Of a DNA stretch of 25,009 bases, positions 8,504-14,445 are shown piece by piece. How positions within the stretch are numbered: position 1 is the stretch's first letter; each line of letters starts with the position of its first letter. The translations under genes were made by a program, and so were the position numbers. Source of the stretch: an uncultured Oxalobacteraceae bacterium. Its GTDB lineage: Bacteria; Pseudomonadota; Gammaproteobacteria; Burkholderiales; Burkholderiaceae. The DNA lies in the NCBI GenBank assembly GCA_946479255.1, contig CAMLFK010000039.1, positions 1-25,009 on the forward strand, written 5' to 3'. The notes under the pieces are model-generated. The model saw only the letters and a program-made list of their open reading frames with translations, made no database searches and was not told the origin of the DNA.

Positions 8504-8672
8504 CAGCCGGCCCGACAGGGCAATGCTGACGAAGTGACAAAATGATAGCGCAAAGCGCTGGCGATGGATGTTTGATTGCCCGGGTACCACTTGGCGGTAT
8601 GACAGGGAGCGTCTCACTGCGCATTGCGGCAATATTGCTTGATTGGCGAGCGCTTTTCAGGCCATTCGCTCA
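8504..8672. repeat. Copy 1 of the operon upstream region (matches 12443-12610)
   Basis: The segment aligns with 12443-12610. Shared blocks, in the same order, are CAGCC(A/G)GCCCGA, TGCTGACG(T/A)AGTGACAAA, ATAGCGCAAAGCG, GTTTGATTGCCCGGGTACC and a weaker GCGCTTT..GGCCATTCG. In copy 2 this stretch lies directly upstream of the first gene of the minus-strand operon. Here it abuts the truncated vWFA-like tail, as if about 2.7 kb of coding DNA had been lost between 5' leader and 3' end. Confidence 0.75.
8542..8569 (-). promoter_or_regulatory. Putative duplicated promoter for the membrane protein/tubulin-like/zinc-ribbon genes
   Basis: Read on the minus strand, a -10 like TATCAT (8542-8547) lies 16 bases from ATCCAT (8564-8569). 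The -10 and the bases around it (GCTTTGCGCTAT-ATTTTGTCACT) are conserved with the copy at 12479-12506. Transcription would run through the truncated tail into 8266, 7801 and 4196. The -35 match is weak; the evidence is mainly conservation between the two copies. Confidence 0.45.
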
Positions 8673-9015
8673 AGCCCGACTTGCTCCTGCGGCGACATGG
8701 CGCACAGCCGTTCAAGCCCCGGTGATTCGCCGCCCTTTTACGAAAAATTCTCACCGATTAGCAAAAAAGCATAACGAAATATCTGCGAGCCATATGCTAT
8801 ATTAATTATCTGGAAACAATGATTTAATATTAAGATAGGTTAAAATATATTTATTTGGCCTTCCATTATCGCCATAAAAATATAAGCATGACAAATTTCC
8901 GATGGTCGAATTTGATATCACGATTCGGTCGCCCGGGAGAACTTGGGCCTGTCGCCAGACAGCACAGGCTCAAAAAATGAAGTGACGCCTTTTAACCTTT
9001 ATCAGGAGCACCTTT
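8673..9015. other. AT-rich upstream region of the first small secreted protein
   Basis: No gene is seen here. From about 8740 to 8930 the sequence is strikingly AT-rich against the GC-rich surroundings, as is often seen for horizontally moved or xenogeneically silenced genes. A possible plus-strand promoter is ATGACA (8888-8893), 17 bases, TTTGAT (8911-8916), giving a leader of about 90 bases. A second AT-rich region precedes the other small gene (12956-13195), but the two share little beyond an AACCTTTAT stretch just before the ribosome binding sites. Confidence 0.5.
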
Positions 9016-9306
9016 ATGAAGATTTTTTCCAACACGCCATTCAAATCTCTGGCAGCCGCGGCTGCGGTATTGCTTTTTGCGAGCTCCGCTGTCTATGCTG
9101 CTTGCCCGAGCAACTGCTCGTATTACGCAGCTCCTAAGGCAGAGCAAGCAAGATCCAGCGTCTATAGTCAAGTCATGAACTCATGTAGCAACTCGGGAGG
9201 TTCATATTCGACGTGCAGCAGCGCTGCCGCTTCATATTCTCAAAGCGCGTACAACCAGGCTTATAGTTATTATTACGGCCAATGCCAGGCTGGCAATTGC
9301 GTTTAA
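9016..9306 (+). CDS. Small secreted six-cysteine protein, copy 1
   Basis: The product is 96 residues. The signal peptide MKIFSNTPFKSLAAAAAVLL... ends near AVYA (about residue 28). The mature part of about 68 residues is rich in Ser, Ala, Tyr and Gln with cysteines at 30, 34, 57, 67, 90 and 95 (C-x3-C-x22-C-x9-C-x22-C-x4-C). The ATG has AGGAG eight bases upstream. The paralogue at 13196 has the same leader and nearly the same cysteine spacing. The two equal 22-residue arms suggest an antiparallel helical hairpin held by disulfides (terminal CxxxC pairs facing each other, 57 to 67 closing the loop); this is a model, not an observation. No family is recognised. It lies opposite in direction to the operon it interrupts and ends in a UUCG-loop hairpin. 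Confidence 0.85.
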   Translation: MKIFSNTPFKSLAAAAAVLLFASSAVYAACPSNCSYYAAPKAEQARSSVYSQVMNSCSNSGGSYSTCSSAAASYSQSAYNQAYSYYYGQCQAGNCV

Positions 9307-9345
9307 GGTTCACTCCCGTCCAGTCATAGATTAAGTGTGAGCCAT

Positions 9346-9378
9346 GCAGCGGTGCTTCGGTGCCGCTATCCGCTTTTG
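9346..9378 (+). terminator. UUCG-tetraloop terminator after small secreted protein 1
   Basis: AGCGGTGC (9348-9355), TTCG loop and GTGCCGCT (9360-9367) form an eight-pair stem with two G-U wobbles, followed shortly by CTTTT. The same structure, with compensating differences, follows the second small gene. Confidence 0.6.
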
Positions 9379-9459
9379 CCGGCCTCCGACTATCGTCTCG
9401 GCGCGTGGGTACGGTGCCCATAGACGCCCGACCGATGCGCGCGGCTTGGGTCCGATGGA

Positions 9460-10932
9460 TCAGCGCCCAAGCCGCACCTGCGCGCCTTCGCGCAGTTCGA
9501 TCAGCCGATGACCAAACAGGGTCGTCTTCAATTGCGCCACCCTGGTACCGGCCTTGTCGAGGATTGGCTGGGTGGTGCCGGCGCGCGTGTGCATGGTGCG
9601 CAATTCACCTTCCACCGTAACGAGTGCCTTGCGCGGACGGGCGAAGGCCAGCGCCGCCGCGCCCACCCCGCCCAGCAGCACCAGGCCGCCGCCGATCAGC
9701 GCCACCAATGGCGCGACGCCAAAATGGACGCGCACTTCCAGCGGCAGGCGCGCGTTGGAGGCTTGTATGCGCGCCGGCGGCGTGAAAATCTCCGGCAGCG
9801 GGTCGCCCGGGAACAGGTCGGCCATGCGCTGGCGGAAGGCATGCGAGAGCTCCAGCTGCTGCCCGCTCAGCTTCAATTCGATCTGCCCAGGCAGCACGTA
9901 GGCGGAGCCGGCCGAGGCGATGGCCTTGGCCGACCAGGCGCCCGGCAACTGGGTCACCGGGAGCTGCATGGTCGAGCCCAAGGGCATGCCCTTGCCGGGA
10001 GCCAGTGCGCTCACCTTGCTGTTTTCCAGCGCGATCGGCCGGTCCTCGCCGGCCACGCGCGAACGCGCCGCCACGCTGGCACTGGCGATGGTATAGGGGT
10101 AGATGGTGTTTTCCAGGTGCCAGGCAATCTTCGCGGTCGGCGAGCGCGCATCGGCATCGACGTCGGCGCGCAGCATGCCGGACGGCGCCATCGAAAACGC
10201 CACGCCGGGTGCCTCGGTCACGCGTTTGGGCACCAGGCGCACGGTGTCGCGGTCAAGCGGTTTCAGGCGCGCGGCCGGCTCGGTAATCACCTGCCGGATG
10301 CGGCCGGATGCGAGCAGCGCATCGAGCTCGCGCGCGCCCTGTTCGCCGATGGCGAAGGCATACACCATCAGGCCGTTGGCCTGGTAGTGCCGGCCCTTGA
10401 CCCGCATCTGCAAGGGGAAGGCCAGCGCCTTGGTGATGGCGCCGCCCTGGTGGATCAACTCATAGAATTCGCGGTTGCGGCGCGCGGTGGCCTGGTCGTT
10501 GTTCGGGCTGTTGCGGTTGTTCGTGACGAGCCAGACCAGCCCGGGCTGGCCGCCCAGGGCCGTATGAATGGCCGCGTTGACGGCTTCGCCCAGGTCGGTG
10601 TCGGCCAGCGCGCCGCTGCCCTTGTGTGCGGGCGCCAGGCCGGCCAGCGCCTTGCCCGCCTGCTCGCCGGTGGACGCGTCGACCTTCACCGCCAGCAGCG
10701 CTTTGGGCGACGGCGCGCCGGGCTGGCTCTGATTGAAGGCGGCCAGCACCAGCGCGTCGTTCGGCTGGGTGACGGCTTTGACCAGCGCTTTGATCAAGGG
10801 CTTGTACTGCGACTCTGGATCGGTATAAAAGGGCTCCATCCAGCCGGAGTTCTGGATCAGGAAGACCTGCGCAGCCGCCGCCGCATTGCCGCCCGCGAAC
10901 GCCAGCACCGCGCACGCCAGCACGCGCCTCAC
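9460..10932 (-). CDS. Membrane-anchored vWFA-like protein with degenerate MIDAS
   Basis: The product is 490 residues from GTG 10932, which overlaps the stop of the preceding gene as GTGA (coupled translation); a longer open frame upstream lies inside that gene and is rejected. It has a signal peptide (RRVLACAVLAFAGGNAAAA), a vWFA-like domain (about 22-250) beginning VFLIQNSGWM, a beta-rich middle, one membrane helix (about 405-430) and a 60-residue cytoplasmic tail. The metal-binding DxSxS motif reads QNSGWM (27-32), the MIDAS Thr is probably T112 (ADTDLGEA), and the usual TDG is VTNN (136-139). Both key aspartates are therefore replaced and metal binding is doubtful. The tail is the part that is duplicated at 8296-8490. 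The domain would face the periplasm. Confidence 0.82.
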   Translation of the reverse strand: MRRVLACAVLAFAGGNAAAAAQVFLIQNSGWMEPFYTDPESQYKPLIKALVKAVTQPNDALVLAAFNQSQPGAPSPKALLAVKVDASTGEQAGKALAGLAPAHKGSGALADTDLGEAVNAAIHTALGGQPGLVWLVTNNRNSPNNDQATARRNREFYELIHQGGAITKALAFPLQMRVKGRHYQANGLMVYAFAIGEQGARELDALLASGRIRQVITEPAARLKPLDRDTVRLVPKRVTEAPGVAFSMAPSGMLRADVDADARSPTAKIAWHLENTIYPYTIASASVAARSRVAGEDRPIALENSKVSALAPGKGMPLGSTMQLPVTQLPGAWSAKAIASAGSAYVLPGQIELKLSGQQLELSHAFRQRMADLFPGDPLPEIFTPPARIQASNARLPLEVRVHFGVAPLVALIGGGLVLLGGVGAAALAFARPRKALVTVEGELRTMHTRAGTTQPILDKAGTRVAQLKTTLFGHRLIELREGAQVRLGR

Positions 10933-12407
10933 GGCAGCGCTTCCAGGCGCCAGCCGCGCACCTGGTTCCAGTCCGGATGGTGCAGCCACAGGCAGTCGTC
11001 GTAGACAAAAGGTAGGCATTCGAGCGGCCTCGATAAGCGCGCGACCTCGTCCAGGATGACATTGCGCCGGCCGATCCACTCGACCGTGGTCCGCGCAATG
11101 ATGCGGCTGCCCAGCGCATCCTCGGCGCGGCCGTTGTATTGGTGAAAGCGCAGCACCAGGCCGCTCGGCTGGCTGCGGTTGTTGTTAAAGCTGCGCAGCA
11201 GCGGCAGCACCAGCGAGTCGTCGTCGTGCGGATCTTCGACGTGCTCGCGTTCCCAGGGTTCATTGATGACCGCGTGGCCACGCCGGAACAGCAGGTTGGC
11301 AAAGCCCAGGCGCGCGCCGTCGAGTTCATGGCGCTGGGGATTGTCGCGCGCCAGTTCGATGAAGGAATACGCCTCGCCGTCGTGGCCGATCACCCACAGG
11401 CGCCCATCGCGGCTCTGGGTCGGCCCGCCCAGCTCATGGCACGGGGTCCAGCCCAGCGGCCAGGCGATGAATTGCGGTTTGGTGCCCGGTTCCCACACCA
11501 GCTGGCCATCGTTGTGGCGCCAAATCAGGCGGCCGTCGTAGCTGATCGGGCTCGACCAGTCACTGGCCGGCGCTTCGACCTCGTGGATATCGGCGTTGGT
11601 GAAATCGGATTGCGCGGTCCACAGGCGGGTGCCGGCCTCAGTGGCGAACAGGCAGGCCACGTGGCGCCGCATCACGCCTGGCGCGGAAACTAGCTTAGCG
11701 GTGAACAAGGGCTTCGTGGAATACGTTTCGCTGACCGGATTGATGAACAATCGGTGCAGGCCGGTGTCGGTCGGGACCACCGCCACCTCGCCACGTTCGG
11801 GGTTATGGGCCGGCAGCCAGGCATATGCCGACGTGGTGAACGACAGGGCGGCCGCGCCCTCCTCGGCGCTGAAAACATGCCACAAGCCGGCCAGCGGGTC
11901 CCAGTACTGCAGTACGTTGCGGGTATGCGCCAGCGCCAGCAGGCGCTGCACCGGAAAGCCGAAGGCGCCGGCCGCGAAGACACAATGGGCATTGGGCGGT
12001 ACCGGCATGGTCAGATCGGCGCGCCCGGCGTGCGGCGCGGCCGGGCGTTCTTCCAGGCTGTCGCCCAGCGGCAGGGAAGTGACCGGCAAACCGTGCGGCA
12101 CGTGGCGCGGCAAGAACTGGTCGCCCCAGGGGCCCCACCAGTCGGGCCGGTTCTTGTAACGGCCGCCCAGCTTGTTCAAAGGCTGGCCGCAGCTGTGGCA
12201 AAAGGCGAAGCCTTCGGGATAGATGGGCGCGCACCGGCATGCCTGCGGCAGCGATGCGCCCAGCAAATGGGCAAGGTCTGGCAGGCGGCCGCGCAGCGCG
12301 ACTTGCCAGTCGATCTGGGTCAGCCCTTCGCTGGTGGCCAGCGCAAACTGCGCGCTCTGCTCGTCTTCCAGCCAGACGCTGCTTGGGGTTTCCCACCGAT
12401 ATGCCAT
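10929..12407 (-). CDS. Zinc-ribbon protein with probable beta-propeller repeats, first gene of the minus-strand operon
   Basis: The product is 492 residues and no signal peptide is visible. Cysteines at 57, 59, 70 and 73 (CRC...CHSCG) form a zinc-ribbon-like knuckle, and residues about 130-490 show repeating short beta segments with aromatic or Gly-rich ends (VLQYWDPLAGLWHVF, RLWVIGHDGEAYSFIEL, GQLVWEPGTKPQFIAW), the look of a propeller or WD-like sheet protein. The family is not recognised. The ATG at 12407 has only a weak ribosome binding site. It overlaps the vWFA-like gene by four bases, so the two are translated together. The zinc ribbon here and in 3234-4196 suggests the operon uses paired ribbon proteins at the cytoplasmic face; this is inference. 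Confidence 0.75.
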   Translation of the reverse strand: MAYRWETPSSVWLEDEQSAQFALATSEGLTQIDWQVALRGRLPDLAHLLGASLPQACRCAPIYPEGFAFCHSCGQPLNKLGGRYKNRPDWWGPWGDQFLPRHVPHGLPVTSLPLGDSLEERPAAPHAGRADLTMPVPPNAHCVFAAGAFGFPVQRLLALAHTRNVLQYWDPLAGLWHVFSAEEGAAALSFTTSAYAWLPAHNPERGEVAVVPTDTGLHRLFINPVSETYSTKPLFTAKLVSAPGVMRRHVACLFATEAGTRLWTAQSDFTNADIHEVEAPASDWSSPISYDGRLIWRHNDGQLVWEPGTKPQFIAWPLGWTPCHELGGPTQSRDGRLWVIGHDGEAYSFIELARDNPQRHELDGARLGFANLLFRRGHAVINEPWEREHVEDPHDDDSLVLPLLRSFNNNRSQPSGLVLRFHQYNGRAEDALGSRIIARTTVEWIGRRNVILDEVARLSRPLECLPFVYDDCLWLHHPDWNQVRGWRLEALP

Positions 12408-12442
12408 CTGTCGCTTGTCGCCAAAGTATGGTTGAACGGTGT

Positions 12443-12610
12443 CAGCCAGCCCGAAGGACAGTGCTGACGTAGTGACAAATCATAGCGCAAAGCGGCCCCG
12501 GTGGAAGTTTGATTGCCCGGGTACCGTCGCGCGCTATGAGAGGGGGCGTTTGACGGGGCGGTTGAGTCGTTTTTGGTCGAATGCAAGGCGCTTTATCGGC
12601 CATTCGTTGG
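12443..12610. repeat. Copy 2 of the operon upstream region (matches 8504-8672)
   Basis: This is the leader and promoter region of the gene starting at 12407 and is probably the ancestral location, since it sits before an intact gene. The match to 8504-8672 is colinear with small indels and is best over TGCTGACG-AGTGACAAA and GTTTGATTGCCCGGGTACC. Confidence 0.75.
12479..12506 (-). promoter_or_regulatory. Putative promoter of the zinc-ribbon/vWFA-like operon
   Basis: On the minus strand TTCCAC (12501-12506) and TATGAT (12479-12484) are separated by 16 bases, giving a leader of about 65 bases before ATG 12407. The same arrangement is kept in the copy at 8542-8569, which strengthens the call. 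Confidence 0.5.
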
Positions 12611-12629
12611 TATCGCGCAGACGATACCA
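12608..12629. repeat. Perfect 8-bp inverted repeat
   Basis: TGGTATCG (12608-12615) and CGATACCA (12622-12629) with a six-base loop. No T-run follows on either strand, so it is more likely an operator or RNA hairpin than an intrinsic terminator. It is not present at the matching place in copy 1. Confidence 0.5.
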
Positions 12630-12706
12630 GCATCAGGCTTGCGGACGATCAACACACCGGTAGGCGCGCTCCGGACTGCTGTTGTGCAAAATTTCTGGCC
12701 TCAAAC

Positions 12707-12923
12707 GGGCCGCGCCCAGATATTGGGCAAGCTGACCGCATCTCCATGGTCCTGCAGCTTGATAGGCGCCGGGCCATGTTTGCGGTGGAACGGCTTGTCG
12801 ATCTAGACAGTCTCGCCCTGCAGCGCCACGTGATTCTGTACCAGCACGCCCTTGTGCAGCGCCGTCACGCAGGCGGGCGCGGCAAAGCGCGGCGCCGTCC
12901 AGATCACGTCGTAGGCCTGCCAC
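12707..12923 (-). pseudogene. Decayed copy of the DUF1080 gene 3' end
   Basis: The sequence matches 13608-13842, the last part of the intact DUF1080 gene, except for an 18-base deletion near 12880 and scattered substitutions. In the matching frame it reads WQAYDVIWTAPRF, then CVTALHKGVLVQNHVALQGE, then a TAG at 12803-12805 where the intact gene has a Tyr codon (VYIGKPF). It has no start of its own and is a non-functional fragment. Confidence 0.85.
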
Positions 12924-12925
12924 CC

Positions 12926-12955
12926 AGTTTGATTGACGGGGTACCGTCGTGCGCT
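12926..12955. repeat. Third copy of the GTTTGATTG..GGTACCG motif
   Basis: About 30 bases match 12506-12535, and less fully 8568-8598. It lies exactly at the junction between the DUF1080 remnant and the AT-rich upstream DNA of the second small gene. In the two longer copies the motif contains overlapping CCCGGG and GGTACC palindromes; this copy has lost the first. Confidence 0.65.
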
Positions 12956-13195
12956 CCTGCATTTGAGCAAAATTTCTGTAGTCAAATGAAAAAACGTAAT
13001 TACATATACGAAAAACCAGCCTACACTCATTAACAATAAATAAAAATTTTTCTTTTTACATTATTAATCCAGCCACAATGATTTTGAGAGATGTTTGACA
13101 GCAGTACGGCAGCGCGATCCGGCAGTTCTCGCGCTTTCAGATAGTAAATTCAGGACCTTCAACGTCGTACTCCAACCTTTATAAAGACCACTTCA
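12956..13195. other. AT-rich upstream region of the second small secreted protein
   Basis: No gene is seen. About 12965-13090 is very AT-rich with long A and T runs, unlike the surrounding DNA. TTTACA at 13055 and TTGACA at 13095 resemble -35 boxes, but neither has a good -10 at the right distance, so no promoter is called. Confidence 0.45.
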
Positions 13196-13504
13196 ATGAA
13201 GCTTTTTTCCAATACTCCATTTAAATCCCTCGCAGCCGCAGCGGCAGCAGTCCTGATGTTTTCGGCGCCGATTGCCCAGGCTTATAGCTATTGCGAAAGT
13301 ATGTGTTCTGACTCCGCACGTAGGGCAGCCGAGGGAGCCCGGGCGCAAGTCATTGCAAAAGCAGCTTCCACTTGTGCCGGAGTGCCTGAAGCAGGCCGGC
13401 AAAACTGTATCGATTATCAGAAGAACGTTGTCTCCCAGCAGGTTTATAACTCTGTCTATAGCCAGGCCTACTATGCCTGCCTTAACCAGTGCACCAACTA
13501 CTAA
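13196..13504 (+). CDS. Small secreted six-cysteine protein, copy 2
   Basis: The product is 102 residues. The signal peptide MKLFSNTPFKSLAAAAAAVL... ends near AQA (about residue 29). The mature part of about 73 residues has cysteines at 33, 37, 60, 71, 95 and 99 (C-x3-C-x22-C-x10-C-x23-C-x3-C), almost the spacing of the copy at 9016. Outside the cysteines the mature parts share little; this copy is more charged (RRAAEGARAQ, EAGRQN). In the first 17 codons the two genes differ at nine codons and eight of the changes are silent, so the leader is under strong protein-level constraint. The ribosome binding site (AAAGA) is weaker than in copy 1. A TTCG-loop hairpin follows. No family is recognised. 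Confidence 0.85.
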   Translation: MKLFSNTPFKSLAAAAAAVLMFSAPIAQAYSYCESMCSDSARRAAEGARAQVIAKAASTCAGVPEAGRQNCIDYQKNVVSQQVYNSVYSQAYYACLNQCTNY

Positions 13505-13543
13505 GAGTTAGTCTCAAACAGTCCGCGATGTAGCGCGAGCCTT

Positions 13544-13577
13544 GCAGCGCCACTTCGGTGCCGCTGCCTGCTTTTGC
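13544..13577 (+). terminator. UUCG-tetraloop terminator after small secreted protein 2
   Basis: GCAGCG and CAC pair with GTG and CGCTGC around a TTCG loop (13554-13557), with one C-C mismatch, followed by CTTTT. It shares its position, loop and trailing GCTTTTGCCGGC context with the terminator of copy 1. Confidence 0.6.
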
Positions 13578-13595
13578 CGGCGAGGGCCGAGCCCT

Positions 13596-14366
13596 CTAGC
13601 GATCCAAGGGCCGCACCCAGATATTGCGGAAGCTGACCGGATCCCCATGGTCCTGCAGCTTGATCGGCGCCGCCCCATGTTTGCGGTAGAACGGCTTGCC
13701 GATGTAGACGGTCTCGCCTTGCAGCGCCACGTGATTCTGTACCAGCACGCCGTTGTGCAGCGCCGTCACGTAGGCGGGCGATGTCACCGAGCCATCGGCG
13801 CCAAAGCGCGGCGCGGTCCAGATCACGTCGTAGGTCTGCCACTGCCCGGCCTCGGCGCAGGCATTGGCCAGCGGGATGTGCTGCTTGTAGATGCTTGCGG
13901 CCTGGCCGTTGACGTAGGTTTTGTTGGCGGCGCATTCGAGGATCTGGATTTCGTAGCCGCCGTCCTTGCCGCTGGTCGCGGCCATGAACAGGCCGCTGTT
14001 GCCGCGCCCTTGCCCATGGCCTTTCACATCAGCCGGCACGCGCCATTCAAGGTGCAGCTGGTAGTCGGTGAACAGGCGTTTGGTCTGAATGTTGCCGCTG
14101 CCGGCGCGCACGGTAAATACGCCATCGTCCACCGGCCAGTCGGCCGCCTTGGCCGGTGCCGCGGTCAATACCCACTCACTCAGGTCACGGCCGTTGAACA
14201 GAACGACAGCATCCGAGGGCGCGCTGGTGCCGTTGGCAGGTGTCACCCGCTTCGGTTCAGCCGACCACACTTCGGTTTCCTCGGGCTTTGGCTGGGGGGC
14301 GCTCTGGGCGGCGCAGCCGATGCTGGCGCACAGGCCGATCACGAACAAACAGGCTTTCATTGGCAT
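13596..14366 (-). CDS. DUF1080 (3-keto-disaccharide hydrolase-type) secreted protein
   Basis: The product is 256 residues. The N-terminal signal ACLFVIGLCASIGCAAQ may be a lipoprotein or ordinary signal, since the box before Cys is not canonical. The rest is a DUF1080/LamG-like jelly roll: VVLFNGRDLSEWV, then RNIQTK-type strand motifs, YQLHLEWRVP, GNSGLFMAA, GGYEIQILEC and a final FRNIWVRPLD, all hallmarks of the family. Members are mostly exported and some act on 3-keto-sugars or glycosides; substrate here is unknown. ATG 14366 is chosen because GGA precedes it; ATG 14360 two codons on is equally possible. The 3' end of this gene is duplicated at 12707-12923. Confidence 0.88.
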   Translation of the reverse strand: MPMKACLFVIGLCASIGCAAQSAPQPKPEETEVWSAEPKRVTPANGTSAPSDAVVLFNGRDLSEWVLTAAPAKAADWPVDDGVFTVRAGSGNIQTKRLFTDYQLHLEWRVPADVKGHGQGRGNSGLFMAATSGKDGGYEIQILECAANKTYVNGQAASIYKQHIPLANACAEAGQWQTYDVIWTAPRFGADGSVTSPAYVTALHNGVLVQNHVALQGETVYIGKPFYRKHGAAPIKLQDHGDPVSFRNIWVRPLDR

Positions 14367-14410
14367 TTTCCAAACGAACTCGGGGCCAAAAGGATAGCAC
14401 GCGGCCCACG

Positions 14411-14416
14411 TATAAT
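14411..14416 (+). promoter_or_regulatory. Consensus -10 box before the M29-like gene
   Basis: A perfect TATAAT lies 30 bases before ATG 14446 in the 79-base divergent gap. No good -35 is found 16-18 bases upstream, so it may need an activator. Confidence 0.4.
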
Positions 14417-14445
14417 GCCGTGTCCGCTCTTGCCTGCCCTTGATT

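Larger units (their letters stand above)
12686..12986. repeat. Direct repeats bracketing the DUF1080 remnant
   Basis: A 20-base sequence starting GCAAAATTTCTG occurs at 12686-12705 and again at 12967-12986, matching at 17 of 20 positions. The two copies lie on either side of the DUF1080 remnant (12707-12923) and a third copy of the GTTTGATTG..GGTACC motif, suggesting that the enclosed block arose by duplication or insertion. Confidence 0.6.

Noticed and set aside
9508..11004. A 498-codon plus-strand open frame
   Set aside because: It is the antisense shadow of the vWFA-like gene, rich in Arg/His/Gln without motifs.
8673..13195. A transposon or integron explanation for the small-gene cassettes
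   Set aside because: No transposase, integrase, terminal inverted repeats of IS type or attC-like site was seen; the borders look like partial gene duplications instead.
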